Origin: Collinsella aerofaciens
GTDB taxonomy: Bacteria; Actinomycetota; Coriobacteriia; Coriobacteriales; Coriobacteriaceae
NCBI RefSeq assembly: GCF_902364945.1
Contig: NZ_CABJFS010000003.1
Span: 124,001-188,000, forward strand
Direction of reading: 5' to 3'
Length of the DNA stretch: 64,000 bases
The notes beneath the pieces were generated by a model, which saw nothing but the letters and a program-made list of their open reading frames with translations, did no database searches and was not told where the DNA came from. How positions within the stretch are numbered: the stretch's first letter is position 1; each line of letters starts with the position of its first letter. The translations under genes and the position numbers were made by a program. Positions 51,835 to 61,482 of this stretch are shown here, piece after piece.

Positions 51835-53394
51835 TTACTCCACCTCGCTCTGAGCGGTCTCGGTACCGAACACAGCGCGGTACATCGGCGTCGCGTGAAG
51901 TTCCTCGGTGCTCTGCTCGAGCACGATGCCGGTCGCGGTCTCCACACCGTGCACGAGAGGCAGCGGGGTGGCGATGCCAAACCACAAGATCATGACAGCC
52001 AGGATGATTTCGGGGATAAGCATGAGCGCCGGGGCCTCATGCTTGCCCATGCCCTGGGGCGCATGGCCGAATACCGACTTGAGTGCGATGCGGGTGAGCG
52101 CGGAGATGGCCACGGTAAGACCGAGGGCGACCACGACGACCAGCCACATGGGACCGGCGGTAACACCGGCGACAAAAGTCAGGAACTCGGAGATAAACAT
52201 GCCAAAGGGCGGGAAGGCACCAAGACCGAGCAGCGCCAGAACGGCGAGCGCGGCGGTTGCGGGAGCAACCTCGACGACACCCTGGATCTTGGCCAGGCTA
52301 CGCGTGCCAAAGGCGTGCTGGATGTTGCCGGACACGCAGAAGGCAAGCGTCTTGGTAAAGCCGTGGAACACGCAGTGCAGCAGGGCCGCGGCGATACCCA
52401 GCGGGCCACCGATACCCAGGCACAGGGCGATAACGCCCACGTTCTCCACAGACGAGTACGCAAAGCGGCGCTTGAGGTCGTCCTGGCGAAACATCGAGAG
52501 TGCCGCCACCAAAATGGACAGCGTGCCGACGATCAGCAGCAAAAGTTGCGGATACTCGGCGCCCACGGCCTGGATAGTAAAGCCGTAGAAGCGCATGATC
52601 ACAAGCATGGCGCACTTAAGCAGCACGCCAGAGAGCAGGGCCGAGACAGGGCTCGGGGCCTGGGAGTGGGCATCGGGCAGCCAAGTGTGCATGGGGAACA
52701 GGCCGGCCTTGGTGCCAAAGCCGATCACGATAAACGCAAAGGCGAGGCGCATGAGCGTCGGATCGAACTGGTCGGCATACGGCAGCACGCACGACAGGAA
52801 TGCGGCCTCGTGGGCGTTGGGAATCACGTCGGCGGCGTTGGCGTAGATCAGCAGCGTACCGAACAGGCCAAAGGCCACGCCGGCGGTGCAGACCATCGCA
52901 TACTTCCAAGAAGCCTCGAGGGCCGTCTTGTTCTTGTAGATACCCACGAGGAACACGGTGGAAAGCGTGGTTGCCTCCACGGCGGCCCACGTGAGGATCA
53001 TGTTGTTGGACAGGCACGCGAGCAGCATGGTGAACACAAACAGGCTAAACAGCGCAAAATACTGCTTGGCGCGCTCGGCGGGCATGGAGCCCTCCTCGAT
53101 ATCGGCCTTTACATAGGGCAGCGAGAACAGTCCCGTAAGAAAACCGATAAAGCCGATGAGCATCACAAAGATGGCACCCAGCGAATCGAGGTGGAACCAC
53201 AGGCCAAGAGCGCTCGCGGTTTCGCCGCTCATAAGGACGTCACCGGCCGTCATAATCGACAGCACCAGGACGGCTGCGACGGAGACCAGGTTGAGACCGG
53301 CAAACACGTTATAGGACGTGTTCTTGGGCAAAAACGCCATGACCAGCGAGAACACCAAAGGAGTCGCGAGCAGGGCGAGAATCAACGTTTCCAT
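51835..53394 (-). CDS. hyfF: Hydrogenase-4 subunit F (HyfF), proton-channel-like membrane subunit
   Basis: The 519-residue, ~14-helix protein belongs to the antiporter-like NuoL/M/N family. FIVIGFGTKAGLFPMHTWLPDAHSQAPSPVSALLSG holds the conserved Lys and His of the proton path, and TWAAVEATTLSTVFLVGIYKNKTALEASWKY the conserved Glu. HyfF distinguishes the larger Hyf-type complex from the simpler Hyc type. It may pump ions with H2 production. It lies three bases after hyfE. Confidence 0.92.
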   Translation of the reverse strand: METLILALLATPLVFSLVMAFLPKNTSYNVFAGLNLVSVAAVLVLSIMTAGDVLMSGETASALGLWFHLDSLGAIFVMLIGFIGFLTGLFSLPYVKADIEEGSMPAERAKQYFALFSLFVFTMLLACLSNNMILTWAAVEATTLSTVFLVGIYKNKTALEASWKYAMVCTAGVAFGLFGTLLIYANAADVIPNAHEAAFLSCVLPYADQFDPTLMRLAFAFIVIGFGTKAGLFPMHTWLPDAHSQAPSPVSALLSGVLLKCAMLVIMRFYGFTIQAVGAEYPQLLLLIVGTLSILVAALSMFRQDDLKRRFAYSSVENVGVIALCLGIGGPLGIAAALLHCVFHGFTKTLAFCVSGNIQHAFGTRSLAKIQGVVEVAPATAALAVLALLGLGAFPPFGMFISEFLTFVAGVTAGPMWLVVVVALGLTVAISALTRIALKSVFGHAPQGMGKHEAPALMLIPEIILAVMILWFGIATPLPLVHGVETATGIVLEQSTEELHATPMYRAVFGTETAQSEVE

Positions 53395-53397
53395 GGA

Positions 53398-54051
53398 CTA
53401 CCCCCTCAGCTCGGACAGGTCGCGCGCATCGAGCGAGTGAGAGTCGTCCCAAATGCGACGCACGACGATGGACATGATGATGACGGCAAAGATGGCGTCG
53501 GTGGCGATACCGATCTCGATGATCTCGGGAGCGGTGGGAGCCAAAAGCGCGAGCGTCACATGGCTGCCGTTTTCCATAAGGCAGTATCCAAAGATCTGCT
53601 TCATGATGTTGCGCTGCGAGATGATGCAGGTGAGGCCCACAAAGAAGTGAGCGAAGCTAATGGCGAGCGCGGGCGTTGCGACCTCGGCCGTGGGCAGGCT
53701 GATCTGCGTCACGACGGCAAAGCAGATCGCGACCTCCACGGCGATGATGCAGATGGCCCACGCGGGCTTAAGGCCGGCCTTGAGCGATGCGTCGCTCGGC
53801 TCACCCATCTTCTTATATGCGTGGTTGAGGATATAAGGGACCAGGACGACCTTGGTGATAAAGGCAGATCCAGCCCACATAAGCAGCTCCTGCGCACCGG
53901 TGGTGACACCGAGCGTGGCGAGCAGCCCCACGAGCACCAGCGACTGCACCGCGTACCAACGGATGGCATGTTTGATGTTCTTAGAGACGACCACCATGGT
54001 GGACGTGACGATCAGAAGGCCGCCAAGGATGTTGACGATCGAATAACCCAT
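53398..54051 (-). CDS. hyfE: Hydrogenase-4 subunit E (HyfE)
   Basis: The 217-residue membrane protein has about six or seven helices, including a NuoK-like pattern: GLTCIISQRNIMKQIFGYCLMENGSHVTL. HyfE joins the membrane arm between the antiporter-like subunits. GGAGG lies before the ATG. It is placed between hyfD and hyfF, as in E. coli hyf. Confidence 0.88.
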   Translation of the reverse strand: MGYSIVNILGGLLIVTSTMVVVSKNIKHAIRWYAVQSLVLVGLLATLGVTTGAQELLMWAGSAFITKVVLVPYILNHAYKKMGEPSDASLKAGLKPAWAICIIAVEVAICFAVVTQISLPTAEVATPALAISFAHFFVGLTCIISQRNIMKQIFGYCLMENGSHVTLALLAPTAPEIIEIGIATDAIFAVIIMSIVVRRIWDDSHSLDARDLSELRG

Positions 54052-54064
54052 GTCGTTCTACCTC

Positions 54065-55522
54065 CTAACCGATCCAGCTGGCCGAAAGCGGGCCGCTGAC
54101 GATGACCATGATGATGAGCACGATGAACACGAACGCCATCGCGCGGGGAAGCGGGGCTCCCGCAGCGACCTCTTCGCTCGGCTCGCCGGGCAGGCAATAG
54201 CCCATCCACTTGAGGAACCAGGCAAAGGTGGCGACGGTCTCGGCGACCATGATGCACACGAGCACCAGGATCGCAACGTTGCCGGCACCCACAGAGAAGC
54301 CGCCGGCGATGATCTGGAACTTCGAGAAGAACGTGTTCATGGGCGGCACGCCGGCAATGGCGAGTGCCGCGACACCAAAGCCCACGCCCGAGATCGGGTA
54401 CTTCTTTACGATGCCGCGAAGCTTGGGCAGCATACGCGTGCCGAGCGTAAAGGAGAACGAGCCGGCGATCAGGAAGAACAGCGTCTTGGCGAAAGCGTGG
54501 TTAAAGATGTGGCACACGGCACCGTCAAAGGCCAGCTGGCTGCCAAAGACCGAAAGGCCCAGACCAAAGAAAACATAGGAGAGCTGGGCGATCGTGGAGA
54601 AGGCCAGCAGGCGCTTCATGTCCTTTTGCGGCAGGTACATAAGGAAACCAAAGAGCATGGTGACCATGGCGTCGATAATGGCGACCCAGCCCACGATCTC
54701 GGGAATCTCGCCGGCAGAGACGAGTGCGCGCGCGAACACGCACACGCCGACCTTGACCATCGAGGCACCATGCAGGTAGGCCGAAACAGGCGTCGGCGCC
54801 TCCATGGCCGAAGGCAGCCACATGTACATGGGGACCTGTGCGGACTTGGCCCAGGCCGCAAACAGCACGAGCAAAAGGACGATAGCCTTGAGCTTGGCGT
54901 CGAGGCCGGCAATTGCGGTGATGGCGAAGGTGCCGGTGTGGGCAAATACGATAGCGGCGCCCAGGTACAGGCCAAGCGCACCGATATGTGTAATGATCAG
55001 GGCCTTCATGCCGGCCTTCTTGGCCGTAGGCGACATGTAGTAGCTAATGAGGCCCCAAGAGCACGCACCCGTGATCTCAAAGAACACGAGCTGGCCCAAA
55101 AGAGTCGAGCTGTACACAAGGCCGGCCATGGCACCGATGAAGGTCGCGAGGTACGCGTAGAAGCGACGACGCGGTGCGTCGGGATGCTCACGGTTATTCT
55201 CGCTCATATAGGGAATCGAATAGATCACGACAAGCAGGCCGATACCCACAAAGGCGGGCGCGAGCAGCGTGCTCATGCGATCGAAGGTGAATCCCATGAC
55301 GAGGGTCTGCCCAAACGAGATCAGGGAGACCTGCGTGTCGGGCATGCCGGTGCCAGCGAAATTCGCGGCGAGGGCGATGGTGCAGGCCGTCGAGACGGCG
55401 GCACCCAAAACGCTGAACCACTTGGCGTACGGACGGGGGAACAGGGCGACGAGCACCGAGGCCACCATCGGGGCCGCGATAGCGACCAAGCCGAGAAGGG
55501 ACAGACTGACTGCAAATGACAT
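54065..55522 (-). CDS. hyfD: Hydrogenase-4 subunit D (HyfD), antiporter-like
   Basis: The 485-residue membrane protein is the second antiporter-like subunit. AWAKSAQVPMYMWLPSAMEAPTPVSAYLHGA holds the conserved pathway Lys, and VFFEITGACSWGLISYY the paired acid. GRAGxG-like ends are absent. It has about 14 helices. It follows hyfC and precedes hyfE. With HyfB and HyfF it gives this complex three candidate ion channels. Confidence 0.92.
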   Translation of the reverse strand: MSFAVSLSLLGLVAIAAPMVASVLVALFPRPYAKWFSVLGAAVSTACTIALAANFAGTGMPDTQVSLISFGQTLVMGFTFDRMSTLLAPAFVGIGLLVVIYSIPYMSENNREHPDAPRRRFYAYLATFIGAMAGLVYSSTLLGQLVFFEITGACSWGLISYYMSPTAKKAGMKALIITHIGALGLYLGAAIVFAHTGTFAITAIAGLDAKLKAIVLLLVLFAAWAKSAQVPMYMWLPSAMEAPTPVSAYLHGASMVKVGVCVFARALVSAGEIPEIVGWVAIIDAMVTMLFGFLMYLPQKDMKRLLAFSTIAQLSYVFFGLGLSVFGSQLAFDGAVCHIFNHAFAKTLFFLIAGSFSFTLGTRMLPKLRGIVKKYPISGVGFGVAALAIAGVPPMNTFFSKFQIIAGGFSVGAGNVAILVLVCIMVAETVATFAWFLKWMGYCLPGEPSEEVAAGAPLPRAMAFVFIVLIIMVIVSGPLSASWIG

Positions 55523-55537
55523 TGTTTCTCCCTTCTC

Positions 55538-56464
55538 CTACACGCCGACGACCACGAAGACAAACGCCAGAACGGCGATGCCCACGACGGCCCAGGTCTG
55601 ATTGCCGAGCACCTTAAAACGCGAGCGCGAGCAGGAGTTCTCGATCACGCCGCACACGACAAAGTCGATCAGGCACTTCACCAGGAAGATGACCGCGCCC
55701 AGAACGGCGGCGCCGCCCACGGTCGCGGGCTCGCCCCAGGGGACGAAGATCGCGCAGAACCAGGCGACGACCAGGACCTGCTTCATGGACATGGCGAGCT
55801 TGGCCATCGCAAGCGACGGGCCGGAAAGTTCGGCGAGCGGACCTTCCTGAAGCTCCTGCTCGGCCTCGGCCTGATCAAACGGCAGCTTGCCGAGCTCCAT
55901 ATAGCAGGCAATCGCAAAGGCGATGCCGGCAAGGATCACGGCGACCGGCGCGTCGATGGCGCCCGTCATGATGTGCTGACCCATGGTGGCAATGTCGGTA
56001 GAGCCGCACACTAGGGCGGCGGCAAACAGCGCCAGCAGCATGGACGGCTCGATGAGCACGCTCATGAGCAGCTCGCGAACGCCGCCGATACCGGCGTAGG
56101 CGTTGGACGAATCCACACCGCAGAGGGCGAAGAAGAAGCGGGCGAGCGCCAGGCTGTACATGATGGTGATAGCGTCACCAAAGACCGGGATGGGACTTTG
56201 CGCCGTAAAGAGCGGCAGGCCCATCGCGAGCATAAAGGCGACGGCGAAGAACAGCGGCGGCATAATGCGCAGCGCAAAGCTCGCGTCCTCGCTCTGGGAC
56301 TCGGGGCGCGCAAAGAGCTTGGCCAGGTCGCGGTAGTCCTGCATGATGCTGGGGCCGCGACGGTTGTGCATCTTGGCGCGGATCACGCGGCCGAGACCGG
56401 AGAAGAACGGCGCAACGGCCATGACGACCACGCCCTGCAGAACGGCAAGTACGATGTTGTTCAT
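55538..56464 (-). CDS. hyfC: Hydrogenase-4 subunit C (HyfC/HycD, NuoH-like)
   Basis: The 308-residue protein has eight helices and anchors the soluble arm in the membrane. NuoH-type signatures: GRVIRAKMHNRRGPSIMQDYRDLAKLFAR near residue 26-54, and ELGKLPFDQAEAEQELQEGPLAE, the acidic loop at the join to the hydrogenase module. A strong GGAGGGGAG site precedes the ATG. Confidence 0.93.
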   Translation of the reverse strand: MNNIVLAVLQGVVVMAVAPFFSGLGRVIRAKMHNRRGPSIMQDYRDLAKLFARPESQSEDASFALRIMPPLFFAVAFMLAMGLPLFTAQSPIPVFGDAITIMYSLALARFFFALCGVDSSNAYAGIGGVRELLMSVLIEPSMLLALFAAALVCGSTDIATMGQHIMTGAIDAPVAVILAGIAFAIACYMELGKLPFDQAEAEQELQEGPLAELSGPSLAMAKLAMSMKQVLVVAWFCAIFVPWGEPATVGGAAVLGAVIFLVKCLIDFVVCGVIENSCSRSRFKVLGNQTWAVVGIAVLAFVFVVVGV

Positions 56465-56476
56465 GCTCTCCCCTCC

Positions 56477-58495
56477 TTAACCCATTTGCACGGCGAGCAC
56501 TAGGAACACCACGAGTGCCGCGACGATGTAGCAGATATAGATGCTGTAGTTGCCGCCCTCGAGCTTAGTCGCGAGGTCGGCGAGCTTCTCGACACCCTTA
56601 TGCGGGGCATCGACGAGAACCTTGTCGGGTACGGGCTCCACAGCCTCAGCCACACCGGTGAGCTTCTGGAAGAAGTGCGCGATGGACCAGCAGACGGCCG
56701 TGCAGCGGTCACGCAGCGTGTAGAGCGGCTGCATAAACCAGGACACCTCGGAGGCAAAGGTCGTGGCCACGACGGGCATATGCTCGTTGGGAGCATAGCC
56801 GCATGCCCACGGCTGGGACTTCTGCACCTTACCGACGGTCTTGAGCTTGCGATAGCCGCAGGCAAGGCCGACGAGCACCACGAGCGCAATAGCGATCGCG
56901 GGCGTGGAGGTGGCAGCGCCGGAGTATTGGTTCATGAGCTCCATGCCCTCGGCGGCAAACACGCCACCGTACGGATGCAGCACGGACGCGGCGACATCGA
57001 CCAGCACGGGCGCGATCACGGGAGCGCCAATGCCAAGCACGACGCAGATGGCCGCGAGCAGGCCCTGCGCAAACACCATGGGGGCGGGAACCTCCTTGGC
57101 ATTAGCCGCGGCCTCGGAGCGGGGCGCGGAGGCAAAGGAGACGCCATAGGCCTTGACGAAGCACGTGACGGCCAGAGCGCCGGTAATGGCAAGCGCGACG
57201 GCAGCGAACACAGCCACGATCATGACGGCCTTGTCGCCCTGCATGGCGGCGTTAAAGAGCGACTGGTAGGTAAACCACTCGGACACAAAGCCGTTGAAGG
57301 GCGGGATGGCCGAGATGGCAAGCGCGCCAACGAGAAAGCAGATGGCCGTTGCCGGCATACGACGGAACAGGCCGCCCATCTTCTCCATATTGCGCGTACC
57401 CGTGGAGTACAGCAGCGCACCGGCGCCCAAGAACAGCTCGCCCTTAAACATCGCGTGGTTAAACGTGTGGTAGAGGGCGGCCATCAAAGCCAGGACGGCG
57501 ATGCCGACAGAGTTGAGCGCCATGGCGGCCATGGAGGCGCCGACGCCGAGCAGAATGATGCCGATGTTCTCGACGGAGTGATAGGCCAGCAGGCGCTTGA
57601 TGTCATGCTCCTGCAGGGCGAAGGCCACGCCGAGGACCGACGAGATCGCACCGAAGACCATGACCATAAGGCCCCACCAGACCTGAACGCCCGAGGCGGA
57701 GAGCAGGTCGAGACCAACCTTGAGGATGCCGAAGATACCGATCTTGATCATGCCACCGGACATGAGGGCACTCACGTTGGACGGCGCCTCGGGATGTGCC
57801 TTGGGCAGCCAGCCGTGCAGCGGGATGATACCGGCCTTGGCGCCAAAGCCAAAGAAGGCGAGCACGAAGCACACGGATGCGACCGCGGGGCTAAACTGCG
57901 TAGCGCGGAAATCCGCAAAGGCAAACGAACCACCGGCGAAGTTGGTCATGGTGAGGAAGCTCGCCATGATGAGCACAAAGCCCACGTGCGCGATTACAAA
58001 GTAGAGCCAACCGCCATGGATGGAGTTCTCGTTCTCCTCGATCACGACCAGGAAGTACGAGGTCAGCGACATGAGCTCAAAGGCGACCAGGAACCAAAAC
58101 ACGTTGTCAGCAGTGATGACGAGCATCATGGACGCCACGAAGGTGTTAAAGAAGAAGCCGGCGCGGCCCTTTTTGCCCGGGTACTCATCAAAGTAGTTGA
58201 GACCGTAGATCGAACCGGCAAACGCGAGCACCGAGATGAGCGCCACGAACAGGCCGGACAGCTGATTGAGCAGCAGCTGGAAATGGGCAAACGGGAAGAA
58301 CACGATGGTGTCGACCGACGTGACATCGCCCAGCATGGCCTGGATACCGGCCACAAACGAAAGCACCGCAGCGACGGCGCCGATAAGGCAGCCGGCGGTC
58401 TTGGCGGCATTATCGGCCTTGATCAGCAGAACCGAGGCGAGCGCACCGATGCACGAGACGGCAAGCGATGCGATAAACAGCGTCATGCTATCCAT
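56477..58495 (-). CDS. hyfB: Hydrogenase-4 subunit B (HyfB/HycC), antiporter-like
   Basis: The 672-residue protein is the largest membrane subunit. It contains the NuoL-like core: FLVAFELMSLTSYFLVVIEEN, FFGFGAKAGIIPLHGWLPKAHPEAPSNVSALMSGG, LLAYHSVENIGIILLGVG and a long C-terminal tail with an extra helix. Its ATG lies inside the end of hyfA (8-base overlap), so the two are translationally coupled. It probably forms the distal end of the membrane arm. Confidence 0.93.
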   Translation of the reverse strand: MDSMTLFIASLAVSCIGALASVLLIKADNAAKTAGCLIGAVAAVLSFVAGIQAMLGDVTSVDTIVFFPFAHFQLLLNQLSGLFVALISVLAFAGSIYGLNYFDEYPGKKGRAGFFFNTFVASMMLVITADNVFWFLVAFELMSLTSYFLVVIEENENSIHGGWLYFVIAHVGFVLIMASFLTMTNFAGGSFAFADFRATQFSPAVASVCFVLAFFGFGAKAGIIPLHGWLPKAHPEAPSNVSALMSGGMIKIGIFGILKVGLDLLSASGVQVWWGLMVMVFGAISSVLGVAFALQEHDIKRLLAYHSVENIGIILLGVGASMAAMALNSVGIAVLALMAALYHTFNHAMFKGELFLGAGALLYSTGTRNMEKMGGLFRRMPATAICFLVGALAISAIPPFNGFVSEWFTYQSLFNAAMQGDKAVMIVAVFAAVALAITGALAVTCFVKAYGVSFASAPRSEAAANAKEVPAPMVFAQGLLAAICVVLGIGAPVIAPVLVDVAASVLHPYGGVFAAEGMELMNQYSGAATSTPAIAIALVVLVGLACGYRKLKTVGKVQKSQPWACGYAPNEHMPVVATTFASEVSWFMQPLYTLRDRCTAVCWSIAHFFQKLTGVAEAVEPVPDKVLVDAPHKGVEKLADLATKLEGGNYSIYICYIVAALVVFLVLAVQMG

Positions 58496-59105
58496 TGTTT
58501 ACGCTCCCTTCTGCTTTCTCGGACAGGCCCTGGGCCACGGCGGTAACGTCGACAGTCGGGCCGTTTTCGATCGAGCGCAGGCGCTTGGCCTCGTCGAGCT
58601 CGCGATCGGCCGCGCCGCCCATGACGGTCAGCGCCTTGGTGGGGCACGCCGCCACACAATGCGGGCCGTCCGGATCGAAGGCGCACAGGTCGCACTTAAC
58701 GGCGCAGGTGTACTGGCCAGGAGCCCACGTAAGCAGGCTGCTCAGGGACTTAGGATACGAAGGCGTCGGGTCGCACATGCCTGCGACACCGGCGATAGAC
58801 GTGCCATCGGGATGGATGGCTCCGAAGGGGCACGCGATGGCGCACAGCCTGCACCCGATGCACTCCTGCTCCTTAACGTGGATGCGATCGCCATCGTGCT
58901 CGATGGCATTCACCGGGCAAACCTCGGCGCAGGGGGCACCCTCGCAATGGTGGCAGGCAAGGGCGGCCGAAATACCGCCGGTCTTCACGAGCGCCAGGCG
59001 CGGCGTATCCTGAAGACCCTGCATCCGGTGGGCGTCGGCACAGGCGGACTGGCATGTTCCGCAGCCGATGCACCTCTCCGGGTTGATGTCGATGAAGCGG
59101 TTCAT
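58488..59105 (-). CDS. hyfA: Formate hydrogenlyase electron-transfer Fe-S protein (HyfA/HycB)
   Basis: The 205-residue protein has four 4Fe-4S motifs: CIGCGTCQSAC, CHHCEGAPCAEVCP, CIGCRLCAIACP and CDLCAFDPDGPHCVAACP. It carries electrons from FdhF to the hydrogenase. I use the ATG at 59105 with AAGGA upstream; a GTG two codons earlier is less likely. It follows fdhF after a strong hairpin. It resembles hydN at 61483-62001 but is not identical to it. Confidence 0.92.
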   Translation of the reverse strand: MNRFIDINPERCIGCGTCQSACADAHRMQGLQDTPRLALVKTGGISAALACHHCEGAPCAEVCPVNAIEHDGDRIHVKEQECIGCRLCAIACPFGAIHPDGTSIAGVAGMCDPTPSYPKSLSSLLTWAPGQYTCAVKCDLCAFDPDGPHCVAACPTKALTVMGGAADRELDEAKRLRSIENGPTVDVTAVAQGLSEKAEGSVNNG

Positions 59106-59127
59106 CCCCACTTCCTTTCAAAATAAC

Positions 59128-59162
59128 GGGCCGGGCTCCCGAACGTACGGGACGCCCGGCCC
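59128..59162 (-). promoter_or_regulatory. Strong hairpin between fdhF and hyfA
   Basis: A perfect 9-bp GC stem (GGGCCGGGC/GCCCGGCCC) continues inwards as TCCCG/CGGGA. On the - strand only GTTATTTT follows, so it is a poor terminator. It more likely protects the fdhF mRNA end or lowers read-through to the hydrogenase genes. Confidence 0.5.
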
Positions 59163-59183
59163 AAAAAGCCAACGAGAACGGGA

Positions 59184-61406
59184 CTACACGATTTGATTCA
59201 CGTGCGTCTCGTCGTCGAACTTGGCGGCGCCGGGCTCAACGTCCTGGGGAGCGGCGGCGTCGACCAGAGCCTGCTTGAGCTCGGTGTACTGACGCTCCAC
59301 CTCGCCCTCTGCCCAAACCTGGTCGGCAATGGCGTCGACCTGGCAGGCGGAGAACTTGTCCTCGGGCGTGTGCGAGACCGGGTCGACCTTGTGCATGGTC
59401 AGCTCGTTGCACTTGCCGATCCACCACTGGTAGGTCATATAGACCGTGCCCTTGTTGATACGGTCGCTCACGTCGGCGCGGCTGTATACCTGGCCGCGGC
59501 GGCTGTGAATCGAGACGATGTCGCCGTTCTTGATGCCGCGCGCCTGGGCGTCCGCGGGATTCATGCGGACAAAGCCGGGCTCGTCGGCAAGCAACGCCAG
59601 CGTCTTGCAGTTGCCGGTCATCGAGCGGCAGCTGTAGTGGCCGACCTCGCGGACGGTGCACAGGATGAGTGGGTACTCATCGTCGGGAAGCTCGGAGGGC
59701 GCCTCCCAGTCGTGCGCCATCAGGTTGGCGCGGCCGTCCTTGGTGGTGAACTTGCCACCAGCGAACATGTCGGCCGTGCCGTGGTCGTTCACATCGGTGC
59801 TCTTGACGGGCCACTGGGCGTAGCCGCCCTCGGGGGCCATCTTCTCGTAGGTCGCGCCCACAAAGTTGGGGCACAGGCTAATGCACTCGTTCCAGATCTG
59901 CTCGGTGTTGTCGTAGTGCATGGGGTATCCCATACGCGTGGACAGGTCCGCGAAGATCTCCCAGTCGTGACGGCACTCGCCCTTGGGCGGAACGGCCGCG
60001 TCAAAGTGCTGGAAGCTACGGTCGGATGCGGTAAAGACACCCTCGTGCTCGCCCCAAGAGGTGGCAGGCAGGATGACGTCGGCGAGCATGGTCGTCTGCG
60101 TCATAAAGATGTCCTGGCAAATGAACAGATCCAGCTCGGAGAGCGTCTTGCGCATACCGGCCGAATCGGGCTCGGTCTGTACCGGGTCCTCGCCGTAGTT
60201 GTAGAAGCAGTGCACCTTGCCCTCGTCGACCAGGTGGCCCAGGTCGGTGAGCTTATAGCCCTCCTCGAGCGGGAGCTTTTCCTCGGGCACGCCCCAAGCC
60301 TTGGCAAACTTGGCACGCACAGCCGGGTCGGTGACCTTCTGGTAGCCAGGGTACAGGTTGGGCAGCATGCCCATATCGCAGGAGCCCTGGACGTTATTCT
60401 GACCGCGCACGGGCGCGAGGCCGGAATTGGGTTTGCCGATCTGGCCGGCAACGCAGGCGATGGAGGCGATGGTGTGCACCGTCTTCAGGTTCTGCTTCTG
60501 CTGGCATACGCCCATGCCCCAGCCAATGATGGCAGAAGGCTTCGCCGTGGCGTACATCTCGGCAGCTTGGTGGATCAGCGCGGGATCGACACCCGTGATG
60601 TCCTGTACGGATTCGGGAGTGTAGTTCTTGATGGTCTCCCACCACTCGTCAAAGCCGTTCGTGTGCTCGGCGACGAATTCCTTGTCGTAGAGGCCATCGT
60701 TGACCAGACAGTTGGCAAAGGCGTTGAGGAACGCGACGTTGCAACCGTTCTTGATCGGAAGGTAGATATCGGCGATACGCGCGGTTTCGATATGGCGCGG
60801 GTCGGCGACGATGATCTTGCAACCCTTTTCTTTGGCTCGCACGATGCGCCTTGCGACGATGGGGTGCGAATCGGCAGGGTTATAGCCGAAGAGGAAAATG
60901 CAGCCCGCATCCTCCATACCGGGGATGGAGCATGACATGCAACCTGAACCAACCGTGTCCATCAGACCGAGGACAGTAGGGCCGTGTCAAGTACGGGCGC
61001 AGTTGTCCACGCTGTGGGTGCCGATGCACGCACGCGTAAACTTCTGCATGACGTAGTTCGCCTCATTGCCGCCGCCTCGCGAAGAGCCGGTGGTCATGAC
61101 AGCGTTAGGACCATATTCGTCAATTATGGCCTGCATCTTAGATGCGGTGAAATCCAGTGCCTCGTCCCAGCTTACGCGCTCAAGATCCGCGCCCTTGGTG
61201 CGGCGGATCATCGGGTGCAGTACGCGAGGAGTCAAGATCTTGGTGTCGTTGATGAAGTCGTAGCCGCTCATGCCCTTAAGGCACAGCTCGCCCTGATTGG
61301 TGATGCCGTTGAGCGGTTCGGTACCCACGACCTGGCCGTTTTGGACCAGGAGGTTAAACTGGCAACCGGCGCCGCAGTACGGGCAGATCACTTTATGCTT
61401 CTCCAT
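59184..61406 (-). CDS. fdhF: Selenocysteine-containing formate dehydrogenase H
   Basis: FdhF oxidises formate to CO2 and hands electrons to HydN/HyfA. The frame carries an in-frame TGA (60987-60989) at codon 140, read as selenocysteine, the same residue number as in E. coli FdhF, followed by the catalytic His141 (NCART-Sec-HGPT). The 4Fe-4S cysteines are 8, 11, 15 and 42, also as in E. coli. Read through, it is 740 residues; the end shows the bis-MGD C-terminal domain. I start at 61406 (GGAGGG upstream). Conventional gene calling would split it in two. Confidence 0.95.
60948..60989 (-). promoter_or_regulatory. SECIS element of fdhF
   Basis: The UGA is followed by CACGGCCC, as in E. coli fdhF. 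After 18 bases comes GGTCT (60964-60968) in the loop of a hairpin with stem TGTCC/GGACA. The spacing and GGUCU loop are those bound by SelB. The stem bases otherwise differ from E. coli, so the structure looks conserved by selection. Confidence 0.9.
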
Positions 61407-61482
61407 GACACCCTCCTTCCTTTCTCTGCTACCGATTACTCGGTACGTATTTGACAATCGTTGGGCTTGTTTAGCCGCCCGC

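Noticed and set aside
49858..54099. 1413-codon + strand ORF opposite the hyf genes
   Set aside because: Shadow of four well-recognised hydrogenase genes; low-complexity His/Gly/Asp-rich translation.
59184..61406. fdhF as a frameshifted or broken pseudogene
   Set aside because: The break is a single in-frame TGA at the known selenocysteine site, followed by a matching SECIS, and both sides are intact.
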